Positions 1 through 9,322 of a DNA stretch of 34,125 bases are shown here, piece by piece. Location of the stretch: contig NW_026971088.1 of NCBI RefSeq assembly GCF_963678635.1, forward strand, positions 1 through 34,125. Direction: 5' to 3'. Position numbers and translations under genes: made by a program. The first letter of the stretch is position 1. Each line of letters begins with the position of its first letter. The notes below the pieces were generated by a model. That model was not told the DNA's origin and ran no database searches. It worked only from the letters and a program-made list of their open reading frames with translations. Source of the DNA: Symsagittifera roscoffensis (taxonomy: Eukaryota > Xenacoelomorpha > Acoela > Convolutidae).

Positions 1-3000
1 ACCCCCCATTTTCGATTTTGTGATTTGATTTATTTCCTCATACTAATTTTTGGCTTCAGTCAAAAATAGATCTAAGTACACTTCAAATATCGAGGTTATT
101 ATTGTTGAGTGCTTTCGATAATTAAATGAGAGAGATCAACTCAGATGAGCAAATTGAAAAAAAAAAAGTTTTTGTAAATGATATCAACGTTTTTTCCATT
201 TAAGTTTTCTTAGATTCAATCACCCAGCAGACACAAGTTGGACCGGAACAAAGCGCTTGATTTGACTTATATTTATTTAGGCTAGAAAAAATTTTTGCCT
301 GCCAAATGAACAGATTTCTAAGCCTTTGTTCATTTTAGATAAAAATTGCTTAGTGGTGATCTAAGTTATCTGAAAAAAATAAATAATCTTTTTCCCAGAT
401 TGAGACGAGCAAGACTTGCTTAAGTGTTTTTGAGCCGAGTTACAGGCTCACTTTGGTTAAACTCGCTGTACAGCTCATCATCAAGCAGTTTGGTTGTACA
501 CAAATTCAATTTTTCTCACATGATTTTTTCTGAATATCCGCCCAGTCTAAAAATCCAGTATTTAAAAAAATATATGTTTTCTGACCATACATTTTTTACG
601 CCACAATTCTGGATGAAAATAATTCGATAAAAGTGAAAATAATTGGCAGAGCTCTTAATGCTAGAGAACCAATAGTCTTGCTCAAAAAGATCAATAAAAA
701 TAGAAACAAACAGTTAAAGACGCAAAAGACGACTTGGGTTACATGCAAGCAGTTTAATTCAGTACAAAAACTCAGTCCGAAATGTGGAGGGATAAACAGA
801 AACTTTTAATCTCAGAAAAGTTAGCTACGGAATTAACTATTATTAGATTTTTTTAGCTTTTCTAAAAAAATTTTGTACATTCCTCCACTTGAGACGTGAC
901 CCCTAATTGTGCATCCCACAAAATTAACCCCCGAGTCTCAAATAAGACGGATATCGATAAAACTTTAAAAGTAGAATCGACTCTAATGAAGCAAATAACC
1001 CGAAAGTCTTGGGGAAAAAAGTTTTCGGATACCATTTAAGTACGCTAAAAATCTTTTTAAAAGTTAATTTCTGTCAAACTTGAAAATAAAACTGCTCATT
1101 TTGTGTAGACAATTTCATATCTAACAACCTGTTTCACTGATGGAAAACGCCACAACGGTTGTCATACCAGTATTCAAAAAAACAACGCGACGAAAACTTG
1201 ATTTTTTCTACAGTTTGTGGATTAAAATTTTCATTTTTCTTGTATTCTTTTCCTCATGTAAAACGTGCAAAAAATATTGAAAAGGTGCAAAAAACTTGAT
1301 TTATACGAGCGATGGTAAAGTTACTATATCTTCGCGTCCTAATCGAAATGTCGGTTAGTCGAGGTCCACCTTGATCCTTAATCTTTGCTTGTGGGTGAAA
1401 AAATAATGCGCAACTATGAAGATTTTAAAGTTACAGGTGTTTTAATTTGGGATGCAACAGCGGTCTGTGCGAGGAGCTGAACAACTTATTTTCCCGGGCA
1501 ACAGAGTTGAAAAGATTTGCTCCCAAAAAGTCTTCTATGAATTCAAAACAAATTGCTGTTTCCCTCATGTAATCATCACCGTCAAATCATTATGGTATCT
1601 TCAACTCTAAACACGTGAAAATTTATGGTATGCAGATTTCAAATTTTTTGCACCTTCAATGTCAGAAAACCTTGAGAAATCCGGGCCGAGGTCGGATACA
1701 TAAGTTGCGATTGTTACGACTAAAAATAGGTAGACTGCTAGCATCGCGACCTGAATCATGTATGTTGCGACACTTGCATATCAAAATAACTGCATCTCAA
1801 AAAATTATCCTTGACTTTCCGCAAACCAAAAAAGGTATCTGAATCTGAAGCGCGGAATTCACAGATATTTTGTAATAGGATTCCATTTACAATTTGGAAT
1901 AAAGTTAGACACCAGTCTCTGGGTTCGAGTGACCTACAGACACTAAATTGCTTGGGAGTCAAAATATTAACCAGATCAGCAAATTCATTCAATGTTTGCT
2001 TTAAAGTTTTTGAATTTTAATTTTAAAATAGCTCATTTAATCAAGACAAGAAAAAATTACTTTTTCAATCATATTCACTAATGGGACACAATATACCAGA
2101 TACCATCACCGATACCAGCATTTACTATACACGCAACAAAAATTTTTTGCTTTTTTGTAATATTTGAGGGTGCGGAAAGTTTGACCCTTTTGACTATAAC
2201 TTATAATGGTTTGAACATCAAAAAATTTTAAATAGCTTAGAATGAGGTTGTGTGGTAGCTAAGTTGCTAATTTGACGCCTCCTAATGGAAAGTTTGGCTG
2301 TTTGAGGAACACTTTCATCAGTGCTGTTTGGTTGCGGGTGAGAAAAAATTACCCAGCCATGGATAAAAAGGCAGGTATTTTGCCTCGTTAATTTCGAATT
2401 TTGATAAAAGATCTAAGTTATCTGACGCAATTGACTCATTCGCTTATGCCAACAAAGTAGAAATATTTGCTTCTAAAATTTAAATTGTCTTCATGTTTTT
2501 TCACAAACTCAAGTTTAACTGTATTTATTCTAATTTAACAATTACCATCCAATTTTTTATTTCTTCAATTATTAAAATGGGGAAAGAGTTATGGTAATAT
2601 TTAGAATTGACTTCTGAGTATAAAAACATTGAGCAAATAAAAATTTTGGTATTTCAACAGGAGTTTCAAGCAATGCCGCATTTCTGAATTCTTAAAGCGA
2701 CGGCTTTCAAAAATCCCTCGTTGGTTTCTGATTGGGCTCGTCAATTTGATAGTTAAAAAGGTTTGAAACACCCACCGGCGGAAGCCAGGTTCAGCGGGAG
2801 TGAAAAGGAAGGATTTCTGGGCAATTAACCATAGGCGAGTTCGGCCCATTAGGGAACTAATTTGCTCAAAAGAAATTGAAAGATGTTGCGGAATTATTTT
2901 GTAATCAAAAACCAATTAAAATTATACTGGAGTTCAAAAAAACGCACAACGGGAGGAACTGGAAAAGGTTGTTCTCTAAAGCCAAGTTTTTAGAAGGACA

Positions 3001-4087
3001 GTTCTACAGTTCCACAGTTTTTCTTCTTGATTTGATATTTAGGTTGTAAAAGCTAAAAGAAAAAGGAGAAACAGAAAGCTAAAAGAAAAAGAAAAATGAA
3101 ATTAAATTAAGGAGCATAAGTTGTAAAGAAGGTTTTTGGTCGTAAGGACCGTTTGAAAGTGGATTTGTTTTTTTCCTTGACTTAACCTTACACTGATAAA
3201 AAAATTTCCGCTGAAGGAAGAATGGGTACGAGATTTTTATATGGAAAAACTAATCCGCTAGAAGGGTGCGGTGAACTACAATAAAAACGCGAGCAATGGA
3301 AATCAGAACAGTTTTAAGAGGCGGTTATTGAGCGCAAAATATAACTTTGGCAACCTAGAATTGTGGTATGAGTTCATTCATACGAAAAGGAAGCATGGTC
3401 GAGAAAGTACGAAGAATGAAGGTCAAGATCGAAAGCAAAATCAGGCTGATAGGAAAATGTAATTGTGACGTGCTGTTCGATAGACATCGATGTTCATGTG
3501 TGAAGAGTTAATGCTGTTCTTAGAGCAAAATTGGATGGTGTACCTACCAGTTAGAGGACTGAATTGATTTATTGAGCCTACCTTTTCTGGTACCAGCCTT
3601 GCGCTAATCACATGTTTAAAGTAAGCACCAAATATTTCATATTTCTTTTGCAATTTTTCTTAGGAATTGATAATTTGAAAAGAAAGAACTTCGTATTTGA
3701 TTAGAACTTCGTATAAGTATTGTTTTTATTACATGTATTGATTCCAGAGGAGACAGAATTTCAATTCAACGATCGATATGTTATAAATAACTCTGAGCAA
3801 TCGAAATCTTAATTTGCGTTTACTGATGGCGATGACGTAGTGTGATGCCCTAAACACCAGAAGAGACTTTAGAATATATTTCAAGCAGCAATGAAAAAAC
3901 AAGGATCAGCATTGTAGAAACTCAAATCAAGAAGCTCAAAAAAGTCGTCAAACAGCATGTAAGCACAATTTGTACGTAAGAATATTGAAAAAAAAAATTG
4001 TATGAGAAATGAAAAATTCAGTGACATTTGGTTACCAATATGTATTCAGATGGACATGGATAAGTGATTGTATCCAGGATGTGTATA
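1..4087. other. AT-rich DNA without recognisable gene
   Basis: I see no coding region that I can support here. Open frames are short and low in complexity. The stretch near 2690-2900 is less AT-rich than its surroundings and holds a 104-codon minus-strand frame (2601-2915) with no family signature that I recognise. A short direct repeat (AGCTAAAAGAAAAAG) occurs twice near 3051-3095. No transposon ends or RNA gene were recognised. Confidence 0.5.
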
Positions 4088-4095
4088 CACAGCAA
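4088..4095. repeat. Left target-site duplication of hAT element
   Basis: CACAGCAA lies directly before the left end of the transposon. The matching 8 bases after the right end are CCCAGCAA (5959-5966), identical at 7 of 8 positions. An 8-bp duplication is the hallmark of hAT insertion, and the single mismatch suggests an older insertion. Confidence 0.85.
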
Positions 4096-4132
4096 CAGGC
4101 GCGGATCTAGGATTTTCTTGAGGGGGGGGGGG
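4096..4132 (+). repeat. Left terminal inverted repeat of hAT element
   Basis: It starts CAGGCGCGGATCTAGG, continues with TTTTCTTGA, then a G-run. The inner part (…TTCTTGAGGGG) is matched by the right end of the 170-bp element at 11637-11806 read on the opposite strand, but not by this element's own right end. The two ends of this family are therefore distinguishable. Confidence 0.85.
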
Positions 4133-4192
4133 CGGATTGAGAAAAGTTTTGACGAAAACAATGATTTATTTACAATAAGAAAACGAACAAAA

Positions 4193-4795
4193 TTAAACAA
4201 AATTGAGACTTCGATTTTTTGCGGCAAATCTGTCGATGACCTCTTCGACATTGATTTCTACATCTTTGTGAATGTAAATTAGCGCCAAAATTGAGAGTCG
4301 GTCCTCCTTCATGTTGGAGCGGAGGTAACTTTTTAGTAGTTGCATGCTCGAAAAAGAGCGCTCAGCAGTGCATACCGTCACTGGGAGGGTAGCACCAATC
4401 TGGAGCAAAGTAAAAATTACTGGCATTGTGGCTTTGTGACACACTCTGAGTACAGCTGTAAAGGTTTCTGGGGTATCGGTGCACAGGAGGAAGCGCCACA
4501 TGTTTTTCCAAACTTTGAACTCGCTGGGGAAGTCACCATCTGGAAGTATTCCTTCGTATAACTGGACCAGATCATCAAAATCTTCCTCCTTTGCATCCTT
4601 CTCACTTATCCAACGGGGTAGCAGCTTGCACACTTGGGCACAAGAAGAAGCTGCTCCAACGAAGCGTTCCTTGAGATCCATCAGGACAAACTCAAGAAAG
4701 GGCAAGTAAACAGTCTGTCTGAAGTGATCATAAGCCGATGATGCTGCAGGAGGTCTGCCTCTTCTACCCTCTATTTGAATATCGCCCAGCTTTGA
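4193..4795 (-). pseudogene. hAT transposase, C-terminal dimerisation region (remnant)
   Basis: The minus-strand frame ends at 4193 and can be read upstream to about 4795. It opens with a basic linker (GRRGRPPAASSAYDHF), continues through ERFVGA and the WISEKDAKEEDF segment, and ends in the hAT C-terminal dimerisation signature: ATLPVTVCTAERSFSSMQLL followed by KSYLRSNMKEDRLSILALIY. In this family the ERSFS and LRSxMxxxRLxxLAL motifs mediate dimer formation. It is in a different frame from the N-terminal remnant, and the join lies about 4780-4800. The catalytic DDE-type residues that should lie between the two parts are not present, so this is a non-functional piece. Confidence 0.88.
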
Positions 4796-5570
4796 AAACG
4801 ATTGTGCTGACTATTGGAGCCAAAAACTTCCTGTTTTTCTCCATTTCTTTTGCAACTGCGCGATCCAGTTTCACATCGATGTTCCTGTTTGGATTTTTGA
4901 CAGAATCAAGAAAGGCCTGCGCTTTCTCCAGTGATTTCTTGTGATGGGCTGTTTTCTGATGTGGATCCAAGTAGTTTGAGAGGCGTGCAAACTTCTTGAA
5001 CGGCTTGTTGACCAGCTGAATCTCTGCTGAGCCTCTCGCTTTCTTTATCTCTTCCAGGTCGGCAAAGCAGAAGCAGAAGCGACAGTAGAGTCCCTCTTGG
5101 ATCATGGAGTAGGTCAGGAACTGGTATCTTTCCAGGTGATGGGGGCCTAGAGTTCGCTTTTCTTGTTTTCCTTGTTTCGTCGCAAGTTCGTATGGTCAGA
5201 CTTGCAGTGGGGGTTTGTTGGGTTTGTCCAGCAGTGCAAACTTGATGTCCCTGTCCATGTCCAGTGAGCTGAAGTTGTGGATGCCGACGTCAATGTAGGA
5301 TGGAGAGTGTAGAGCTTGCTCAGAGAGCGGAGATATAGAACTAATTGATGAAAGAGATTCATCTTTAATGGTGGCTAAAGGAGCCAATGGCTCTAAGAGC
5401 CTTGAAGGTCCAGGTATGGGCGTCTCAGGAGTGGATGATCCAGGGTTGGCAGGCTCAGGAGTGGTGGCAGTGGATGAAGGTGGTGACTTCTTGGGTCCAC
5501 TGGTGAAGAAAGCCTTGAGCGTCTTGAAGCCAGAAGCCTTGGAGTCCTTGGGAGCAGTCCGCTTTGACAT
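4764..5570 (-). pseudogene. hAT transposase, N-terminal part with TTF-type zinc finger (remnant)
   Basis: This frame starts with ATG at 5570 (MSKRTAPKDSKASGFK) and has a Pro/Ser/Thr-rich leader of about 80 residues. It meets an in-frame TGA near 5198, then continues in the same frame (PYELATKQGKQEKR, then HHLERYQFLTYSM). After that comes a TTF-type zinc finger with YCRFCFCF and a downstream HQKTAHH cluster, residues about 155-200. The next family-typical segment (FLAPIVSTIVF) is intact. It then changes abruptly to KAG and a stop at 4764, which marks the internal deletion. TTF fingers in hAT transposases are DNA-binding (family knowledge). The TGA and the deletion make it a pseudogene. Confidence 0.85.
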
Positions 5571-5695
5571 CTGGAAGGTTGAAGTTGAAGTCCAGGGTCC
5601 AATCCAGAGTGCAGTGTGAAGTCCAGCGAAGAAGATTTTAGAATGAGCTAGGTAGTTTTGAACGGGGTATAAATACTGCGAATGAGGCAGGTTGA

Positions 5696-5719
5696 CAGGT
5701 ACCTGTTAGCAGGTACCTG
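5696..5719. repeat. Paired palindromes in subterminal hAT DNA
   Basis: The perfect 10-bp palindrome CAGGTACCTG occurs at 5696-5705 and again at 5710-5719, separated by TTAG. It lies between the transposase start and the right end of the element. Subterminal repeated motifs in hAT elements often bind transposase, so this is a candidate binding site (inference). It could also be part of the transposase promoter. Confidence 0.6.
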
Positions 5720-5917
5720 CCTCGAGTCAAAAACTGAGTCCAATTTGAGGCCTCAAAAAAGACGCACTTTCACACCTTGAATTTTCACACCTCAAAATTT
5801 TCTTTGATATAAAGGCCAAAGACACCGGCGCCAAAGGCGCCCTTTGAAAAAAATTAAGTAAATTGTTCAAAGGGGGGACCCTTTGGTAATTGTTACGGTC
5901 AAATTCCTATGGGGGGG

Positions 5918-5958
5918 CGTCCGCCCCCCGCCCCCCCCCCCCCCTAAATCCGCCCCTG
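5918..5958 (-). repeat. Right terminal inverted repeat of hAT element
   Basis: It ends CCTAAATCCGCCCCTG, preceded by C-runs. Read from the end inward it is CAGGGGCGGATTTAGG followed by Gs. The same outer pattern (CGGATTTAGGAG then Gs) forms the left end of the element at 11637. The target-site copy CCCAGCAA follows at 5959-5966. Confidence 0.85.
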
Positions 5959-5966
5959 CCCAGCAA

Positions 5967-6818
5967 TCAATTTGTCTCTAGAATGATAAAAGTTACAGAC
6001 TGTGGTTTATGATAATGAATGTTTTGCATAACAAACAAACTGCTCTCATCTTTGATTTTCATCCATAATGAAGCGCAGAATTGAATTATCGATTTCGTCG
6101 CAAAAACTTGTCCACTTAGTTCTTCTTCAATGTTAGAACTTCTGAGACTAAGTTTACAAAAACATCAAAAGGTGATAGGAGATCAGCAACGCATTCGGCG
6201 TAGTTAGAGGATCATTAAAATGATGTGGATGTACACAAATTTGAGAGTCTCATTGCACCTAAGGTTCATTCGTTGAAATATTTCACTTCTCTTGTTGCAG
6301 AATGAAATTTTTATCAATAAAGGAACCGTCAAGTTCTTCTCGTCTCGTTAATCGAGAAAAAAACATAAAGCAGAGACACAACTAAGGGGTTACAACTTAT
6401 TTTGTCAGCATATTTGATTCAAAAACTTCTTGCCTGACCCCACGTTCAATAACAACTTTCTGGTGTTCTAGTAAAAATACCTTCATTTAAAACTGCCGAA
6501 AATTTTAGACGAACTTTGTGAGTGGCTTGTGGATAGTAGTTTCAATAAAGCTGTTATCCGTCCGGATAAAAAACTCCAATTACTTTCGTAAATACATAAG
6601 TATATATGTTACACCTTAGGTTACTCGGTGTAACATTTTACGTTCGACCTTGATGGCCAAATGACACACGTCACCTTCATGGCACTAGTCAATAGCTAAT
6701 AAGGTTTGTCTATCGCAGACTGCTCTTGTCTGAGATTCAACTTGGAGATAAAAAAAACTTATTCGCTTAACATTGTTTTATTGAGTATCTCAGAGAATAG
6801 AACCAGCTGGAGAATAGC
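5967..6818. other. AT-rich DNA, one short hairpin
   Basis: No gene or element is recognised. The only structure I note is a perfect 9-bp inverted repeat at 6607-6635. Confidence 0.5.
6607..6635. repeat. Perfect 9-bp inverted repeat (hairpin)
   Basis: TGTTACACC (6607-6615) and GGTGTAACA (6627-6635) are exact reverse complements around an 11-base loop. There is no downstream T-run or gene to make it a regulator. It could be the remains of a short palindromic element. Confidence 0.55.
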
Positions 6819-7385
6819 TTAGATATCTGGCCAATCTAGCGGGAAAAAATCCCTTGTACAACATGTCGCAGCCAGCTCATGATCAAAAATTCCTTTTGAT
6901 AATCCTCCGTTCTGGCACAAACATACCACTGTACCTCCGGTTGAGTGGTCAAAGTGGACAGTCCGACTACAAATGGCGATATTCGCCAAAGAAAACATCG
7001 ACAACAACAAACTTCTTCAGGAAATACCGACAATGCCACAAGCATATACGGATCCATTATTGGAGAAAGAAATCCATGGTGCAATAAAAAAAAGATCACA
7101 AACGTAGAAACCCAAAAAGAAGACAAATTAGACATGGATCCGAAAAAGCGAGAATAAAAATTAAAGGGGTAATATGCAGCTCCATACCGTGAGACCTACG
7201 AAGGAAAACGACTAGAGATTTGTAGAGAACACAAGAAGAACGAAAGACTGGAAAAATTCCACGCGGAATTGGAAGAATTGGTATCAAACGTAGACTATGG
7301 GAACGATGAGAGGAAAAGATTGGAGAGATGTTTACAGCACACAGGCAAAATGAAAAAATCTCGGAGAAACTTCTGGAACAAATAA
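6819..7385 (+). other. Less AT-rich patch with broken protein-like frames
   Basis: Base composition here is visibly less AT-rich than the flanks. Plus-strand frames read like charged protein: from about 6945 a frame with DSPTTNGDIRQRKHRQQQTS, and from 7180 a second frame (listed separately). They are interrupted by stops and are out of register. Longer frames exist on the minus strand (for example 6836-7135) but look less protein-like. This is most easily explained as a decayed coding piece of an unrecognised mobile element or gene. Confidence 0.3.
7180..7385 (+). CDS. Possible orphan exon or coding fragment, charged protein
   Basis: An open frame without a start codon begins after a possible splice acceptor (GGTAATATGCAG, ending 7179) and runs for about 68 codons to a TAA at 7383-7385. 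The peptide is rich in Lys, Glu and Arg: segments YRETYEGKRLEICREHKK, ERLEKFHAELEELV and NDERKRLERCLQHTGK suggest helical coiled-coil character. Such composition is unusual for random AT-rich DNA. I do not recognise the family. It may be the last exon of a plus-strand gene or part of a degraded element. The repeat arrays just downstream give no help. Confidence 0.25.
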
Positions 7386-7552
7386 AAAACCCGAGATAAG
7401 CTTACAATTACGCAACATGACGATATGAGGAAATTAAACACAACAAGGCAATCAAACAGGTCAGTCAAGATTACCAAGGGCTGTCGCGTCGACCCATATG
7501 ATATATCATTTGTCAAGGTGTTCTTTGACTTTGACCGCATAACATACAGATT

Positions 7553-7828
7553 AACTAGAAAGACAAAACACATTTGAGCAATATGTTTCCGTGCCAAATT
7601 TGAATCAGTGGAGCAATATTTGAAACACTGGTGCAATATTCGAAACAAAAGTTCACACACATTTTTGCAGCCAATATTCGAAACTAATGAAACTAGAAAG
7701 ACAAAACACATTTGAGCAATATGTTTCCGTGCCAAATTTGAATCAGTGGAGCAATATTTGAAACACTGGTGCAATATTCGAAACAAAAGTTCACACACAT
7801 TTTTGCAGCCAATATTCGAAACTAATGA
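7553..7828. repeat. 138-bp tandem duplication, two copies
   Basis: AACTAGAAAGACAAAACACA begins at 7553 and again at 7691. The copies (7553-7690 and 7691-7828) appear nearly or fully identical, which implies a recent duplication. The period is a multiple of three, so the minus strand stays open across both and encodes a 46-residue repeat. I regard that open frame as incidental. Confidence 0.92.
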
Positions 7829-7904
7829 ATAAATTTACCTAGAATTTTATTCATGATACGCACAAGGAATTTTTTTGTTTTCCTTTTCCATAGTCTGCTC
7901 TGGT

Positions 7905-9322
7905 GAAATTGAGCTTAAGATTGCAATGATTGACAGTAATTACTGAGATGATTTTCAACTTAGAAAATCTGAAATCTTAACTTGCCATGGATGACAGAAA
8001 TTACTGAGATGATTTTCAACTTAGAAAAACTGAGATCTTAAATTGTCATGAACGACAGAAAATACTGAGATGATTTTCAGCTTAGAAAATTTGAGATCTC
8101 AAATTGCCATGAATGACAGAAATTACTGAGATGATTTTCAAATTAGAAAATCTGAGATCTTAAATTACCATTAATCACAGAAATCACTGAGATGATTTTC
8201 AATTTAGAAAACCTGAGATCATAACTTGCCATGAATGATAGAAATTACTGAGATGGTTTTCCAATTAGAAAATCTGAGATCTTAAATTGCTATGGATGAC
8301 AGAAATTACTGAAATGATTTTCAATTTAGAAAAATTGAGATCTTAAATTGTCATGAACGACAGAAAAAACTGAGATGATTTTCAGCTTAGAAAATCTGAG
8401 ATCTTAACTTGCCATGAATGATAGAAATTACTGAGATGATTTTCAAATTAGAAAATCTGAGATCTTAAATTACCATTAATCACAGAAATCACTGAAATGA
8501 TTTTCAATTTAGAGAACCTGAGATCTTAAATTGCCATGAATAACAAAATTTACTGAGATGATTTTCAATAGAGAATATCTGAGATCTTAAATTGCCATGA
8601 ATGACAGAAATTACTGAGATGATTTTCAAATTAGAAAATCTGAGATCTTAAATTACCATTAATCACAGAAATCACTGAGATGATTTTCAATTTAGAAAAC
8701 CTGAGATCATAACTTGCCATGAATGATAGAAATTACTGAGATGGTTTTCCAATTAGAAAATCTGAGATCTTAAATTGCTATGGATGACAGAAATTACTGA
8801 AATGATTTTCAATTTAGAAAAATTGAGATCTTAAATTGTCATGAACGACAGAAAAAACTGAGATGATTTTCAGCTTAGAAAATCTGAGATCTTAACTTGC
8901 CATGAATGATAGAAATTACTGAGATGATTTTCAAATTAGAAAATCTGAGATCTTAAATTACCATTAATCACAGAAATCACTGAAATGATTTTCAATTTAG
9001 AGAACCTGAGATCTTAAATTGCCATGAATAACAAAATTTACTGAGATGATTTTCAATATAGAATATCTGAGATCTTAAATTGCCATGAATGACAGATATT
9101 ACTGAGATGATTTTCAAATTAGAAAACTTGATATCTTAAATTGCCATGAATGATAGAAATTACTGAGATGATTTTCAAATTAGAAAATTTGATATCTTAA
9201 GTTGCCATGAATCATAGAAATTACTGAGATGATTTTCACATTAGAAAATCTGATATCTTAAATTGCCATGATTGACAGATATTACTGAGATGATTTTCAA
9301 CTTAGAAAATCTGAGATCTCAG
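7905..9322. repeat. 61-bp satellite, about 23 monomers
   Basis: A monomer containing CTGAGATGATTTTCAA, then TTAGAAAATCTGAGATCTTA and TTGCCATGAATGACAG recurs with an exact 61-bp spacing (GATTTTC at 7950, 8011, 8072 and onward). Monomers differ by scattered substitutions. The array ends at about 9320, where the sequence turns to unique DNA. There is no coding potential. Confidence 0.95.
8101..9076. repeat. Higher-order duplication of eight 61-bp monomers
   Basis: The segment beginning at 8101 (AAATTGCCATGAATGACAG) recurs at 8589. The offset of 488 bp equals 8 x 61. The two 488-bp blocks share the same ordered series of variant monomers, for example the ACCATTAATCACAG monomer, the GGTTTTCC monomer and the GAATAACAAAATTTAC monomer. 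They differ by only a few bases. Confidence 0.9.

Larger units (their letters stand above)
4096..5958 (-). mobile_element. hAT-family DNA transposon, internally deleted
   Basis: This 1,863-bp element starts with CAGGCGCGGATCTAGG and ends with CCTAAATCCGCCCCTG, imperfect inverted repeats sharing the CAGGxGCGGATxTAGG pattern. Each end runs into a long G/C homopolymer (near 4121-4132 and 5920-5944). It is bounded by an 8-bp target duplication with one mismatch. Inside, on the minus strand, lie the N-terminal part and the C-terminal dimerisation part of a hAT transposase with the catalytic middle missing. An internal TGA and a frame change add to the damage. The element cannot encode its own active transposase but keeps both ends, so it could be moved in trans. 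The protein type resembles the TTF-zinc-finger / P52rIPK-like hAT transposases of animals (family knowledge). Confidence 0.92.

Noticed and set aside
1915-1940. tRNA-like B-box (GGTTCGAGTGACC)
   Set aside because: It does not complete the B-box consensus and I find no matching A-box or acceptor stem at the right distance.
5368-5619. Plus-strand 83-codon Gly/Val-rich frame within the hAT element
   Set aside because: It is the antisense shadow of the Pro/Ser/Thr-rich transposase N-terminus.
7295-7798. 167-codon minus-strand frame with a 46-residue repeat as a gene
   Set aside because: It lies across a simple 138-bp duplication whose length happens to be a multiple of three. Composition is unlike a known protein and there is no start context.
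7905-9322. CRISPR array
   Set aside because: The period is constant with no conserved-repeat/variable-spacer alternation. The whole 61-bp unit is repeated, so it is a satellite, and the context is eukaryotic.
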